From: JBAXTZ01 sp041666525
GTDB lineage: Bacteria > Bacillota > Negativicutes > JBAXTZ01
Length of the DNA stretch: 64,000 bases
NCBI GenBank assembly: GCA_041666525.1
Contig: JBAYGT010000002.1
Coordinates: forward strand, 163,635 to 227,634
Direction of reading: 5' to 3'
The notes beneath the pieces are model-generated. The model searched no databases, was not told the DNA's origin, and saw only the letters and a program-made list of their open reading frames with translations. Of the stretch, positions 63,037-64,000 are shown one piece after another (positions within the stretch are counted from its first letter, which is position 1; every line of letters begins with the position of its first letter). A program made the translations under genes and the position numbers.

Positions 63037-63410
63037 CTGCTGCGGCTGGTCTGGCTGCCGCTGCGATCATACTTGCGCTATCGTTTGCCGATGCTTTCGC
63101 CGCAACCGCTCCGGACATGGTAGATAAAACCCTGCAAAACCACGAACGCCGCATCGCCACCCAGGAAGAACGCGGACGGCGGCAGGAAATAGAAATCAGC
63201 AAACTCGATGAGTGGTACGACACCCGGATAAACAAAATGGAAAAATATTACAACGCCAAAATCGAGAAGCAGGAAAGAATCGACACCGAACTACTCGCCA
63301 CTCTCGACGCCGCCAAAACTTTTATCGCTTTCCTCGCCGGAATAACCTCGCTACTATTCGGCTGGATCGGCATCAGAAATATCCTCTGGAAAAACAAGCA
63401 CAGCCAGTGA
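63012..63410 (+). CDS. membrane protein with coiled coil, holin or XhlA-like
   Basis: A 132-aa protein. The N-terminus is a signal-anchor (AAAGLAAAAIILALSF, about residues 9-28). A charged heptad-like region, residues about 38-90, likely forms a coiled coil. A second membrane segment, FIAFLAGITSLLFGWIGI, lies near the C-terminus. The start overlaps the amidase end by 25 bases. The layout resembles XhlA-type lysis proteins; a spanin-like role is also possible. Confidence 0.65.
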   Translation: MRRTAIRLTAAAGLAAAAIILALSFADAFAATAPDMVDKTLQNHERRIATQEERGRRQEIEISKLDEWYDTRINKMEKYYNAKIEKQERIDTELLATLDAAKTFIAFLAGITSLLFGWIGIRNILWKNKHSQ

Positions 63411-63449
63411 AAAATCACTGGCTGAATTTTTAAACAGGAGCTTCATAAA

Positions 63450-63689
63450 ATGTTCAGAGAACTTGTCACCGCAATCGCCCACGCTAACGGCACAAAATTA
63501 ATCGCCATTGTCGGCTACATCGCATACCTCGCAGTCTCAATCTATCTCTGCATAACCGGCGGTAATTTCCAATACTACAGCGAATTCGCCGCACTGACCG
63601 CCGGAAGCGGCACCCTCGCCGCCATCGGCGGCAGATACATCGACTCGGCGCTCAATTCGCCGAGAGGCGAAATACCGCAAAATAAATAG
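63450..63689 (+). CDS. small holin-like membrane protein
   Basis: A 79-aa protein with two hydrophobic segments (LIAIVGYIAYLAVSIYLCI, then a glycine- and alanine-rich ALTAGSGTLAAIGG) and a polar tail. CAGGAG lies nine bases before the ATG. Size, topology and position after the amidase suggest a holin, though the sequence is not assigned to a named holin family with certainty. Confidence 0.65.
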   Translation: MFRELVTAIAHANGTKLIAIVGYIAYLAVSIYLCITGGNFQYYSEFAALTAGSGTLAAIGGRYIDSALNSPRGEIPQNK

Positions 63690-63702
63690 CCATATCTACC
63701 AA

Positions 63703-63749
63703 AACGCCGCCCGAACGATTAATTTCGTCCAGACGGCGTTTTTTTTTAG
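63703..63749 (+). terminator. terminator between the lysis cassette and the RTX-type gene
   Basis: AACGCCG (63703-63709) pairs with CGGCGTT (63734-63740), with a smaller inner stem, and nine T follow. The right-to-left gene ends 41 bases away, so it may serve both converging units. Confidence 0.75.
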
Positions 63750-63780
63750 AACTTGCTTACATGCCGAAAAAAAACGATAC

Positions 63781-64000
63781 TTATTTCTTCTCTGTCCAAA
63801 ACTGATTGAGTACCGTCTGCGTCTCGCTCGGCGCGGAATTAATCAACTCATTCCAGGACATGCCTTTTCCCGCTTGCAGTTGAACCATCGCAGCCATGAG
63901 GCTATCAATCTGAGTAGATAAAATCCGCTTGCCGTTGCCAGCCTCGATTGTTTCAACTTTGTTGCTGTCGTTTTTATACCAATCCTTGACCGTTACCTGA
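63781..64000 (-). CDS. haemolysin-type calcium-binding (RTX) protein, C-terminal end (partial)
   Basis: The last 72 codons of a gene that continues beyond the window. The peptide VTVKDWYKNDSNKVETIE, then a GNGKRILSTQIDSLMAAMVQ stretch and MSWNELINSAPSETQTVLNQFW is the pattern of the domain found at the end of haemolysin-type calcium-binding proteins, next to RTX nonapeptide repeats. The repeats themselves would lie to the right. Such proteins are often very large and secreted. It converges on the lysis cassette. Confidence 0.7.
   Translation of the reverse strand, partial: QVTVKDWYKNDSNKVETIEAGNGKRILSTQIDSLMAAMVQLQAGKGMSWNELINSAPSETQTVLNQFWTEKK

Overview
The window is chromosomal DNA from a low-GC anaerobic bacterium of the Bacillota. 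The evidence is the dprA-topA-trmFO-xerC-hslV-hslU and rpsB-tsf-pyrH-frr gene orders, RNase J, a 2[4Fe-4S] ferredoxin, FabK in place of FabI, and a Stickland-type ornithine catabolic operon. A haemolysin-type calcium-binding protein in a mobile element at the right edge points to a diderm lineage such as the Negativicutes; that placement is inference.

Region 1 (1-11048, plus strand): the end of an aspartate-semialdehyde dehydrogenase gene and its terminator, then a strong promoter and a tightly packed operon: RNase J, miaB, mutS, mutL, a methyltransferase, miaA and a fused class I fumarase. Region 2 (11187-24949, minus strand): rbgA, lepB, a ferredoxin, frr, pyrH, tsf, rpsB, hslUV, xerC, trmFO, topA, dprA and a glycolipid glycosyltransferase. 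dprA seems to have lost one base near its 5' end.

Region 3 (25062-34756, minus strand): a complete oxidative ornithine pathway. Orr racemises ornithine, OraS/OraE (B12- and PLP-dependent) makes 2,4-diaminopentanoate, Ord deaminates it oxidatively, and OrtA/OrtB cleaves the product with CoA to acetyl-CoA and alanine. A GlmL-type ATPase and a very short pyrophosphatase-like protein sit in the same run, and a terminator-like hairpin separates ord from ortA. U32 peptidase and DUF4911 genes lie upstream. Region 4 (34782-53451, minus strand): mltG, the RNase P RNA gene, fabH-fabK, topB, a two-domain methyltransferase, a nitrilase-family hydrolase, pepD, a PBP4B-like serine hydrolase, dinB, a hydroxyacid dehydrogenase, an exported SAM hydrolase, preA-preT, and an oxidoreductase gene broken by one in-frame stop.

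Region 5 (53736-64000): the left part of an integrated element. Its left boundary is the 3' half of a tRNA-Leu(CAA) gene (leuX type) with the tRNA terminator still behind it; the 5' half is absent, so the regenerated tRNA should lie beyond the window. Next come an AbiE toxin-antitoxin pair with an autoregulatory-looking promoter, a RhuM-Fic protein, a tyrosine integrase, an XRE repressor divergent from a small HTH gene, a short replication-like protein, a DnaA-box and palindrome cluster, a sigma-like regulator that apparently starts at AUU, DUF1659 and DUF2922 proteins, and a lysis cassette (amidase and two membrane proteins). Converging on the cassette is the 3' end of an RTX-type protein. 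No capsid or tail genes are visible. A sigma-controlled lysis cassette paired with an RTX protein is the most interesting candidate system here, but the right half of the element is outside the window.
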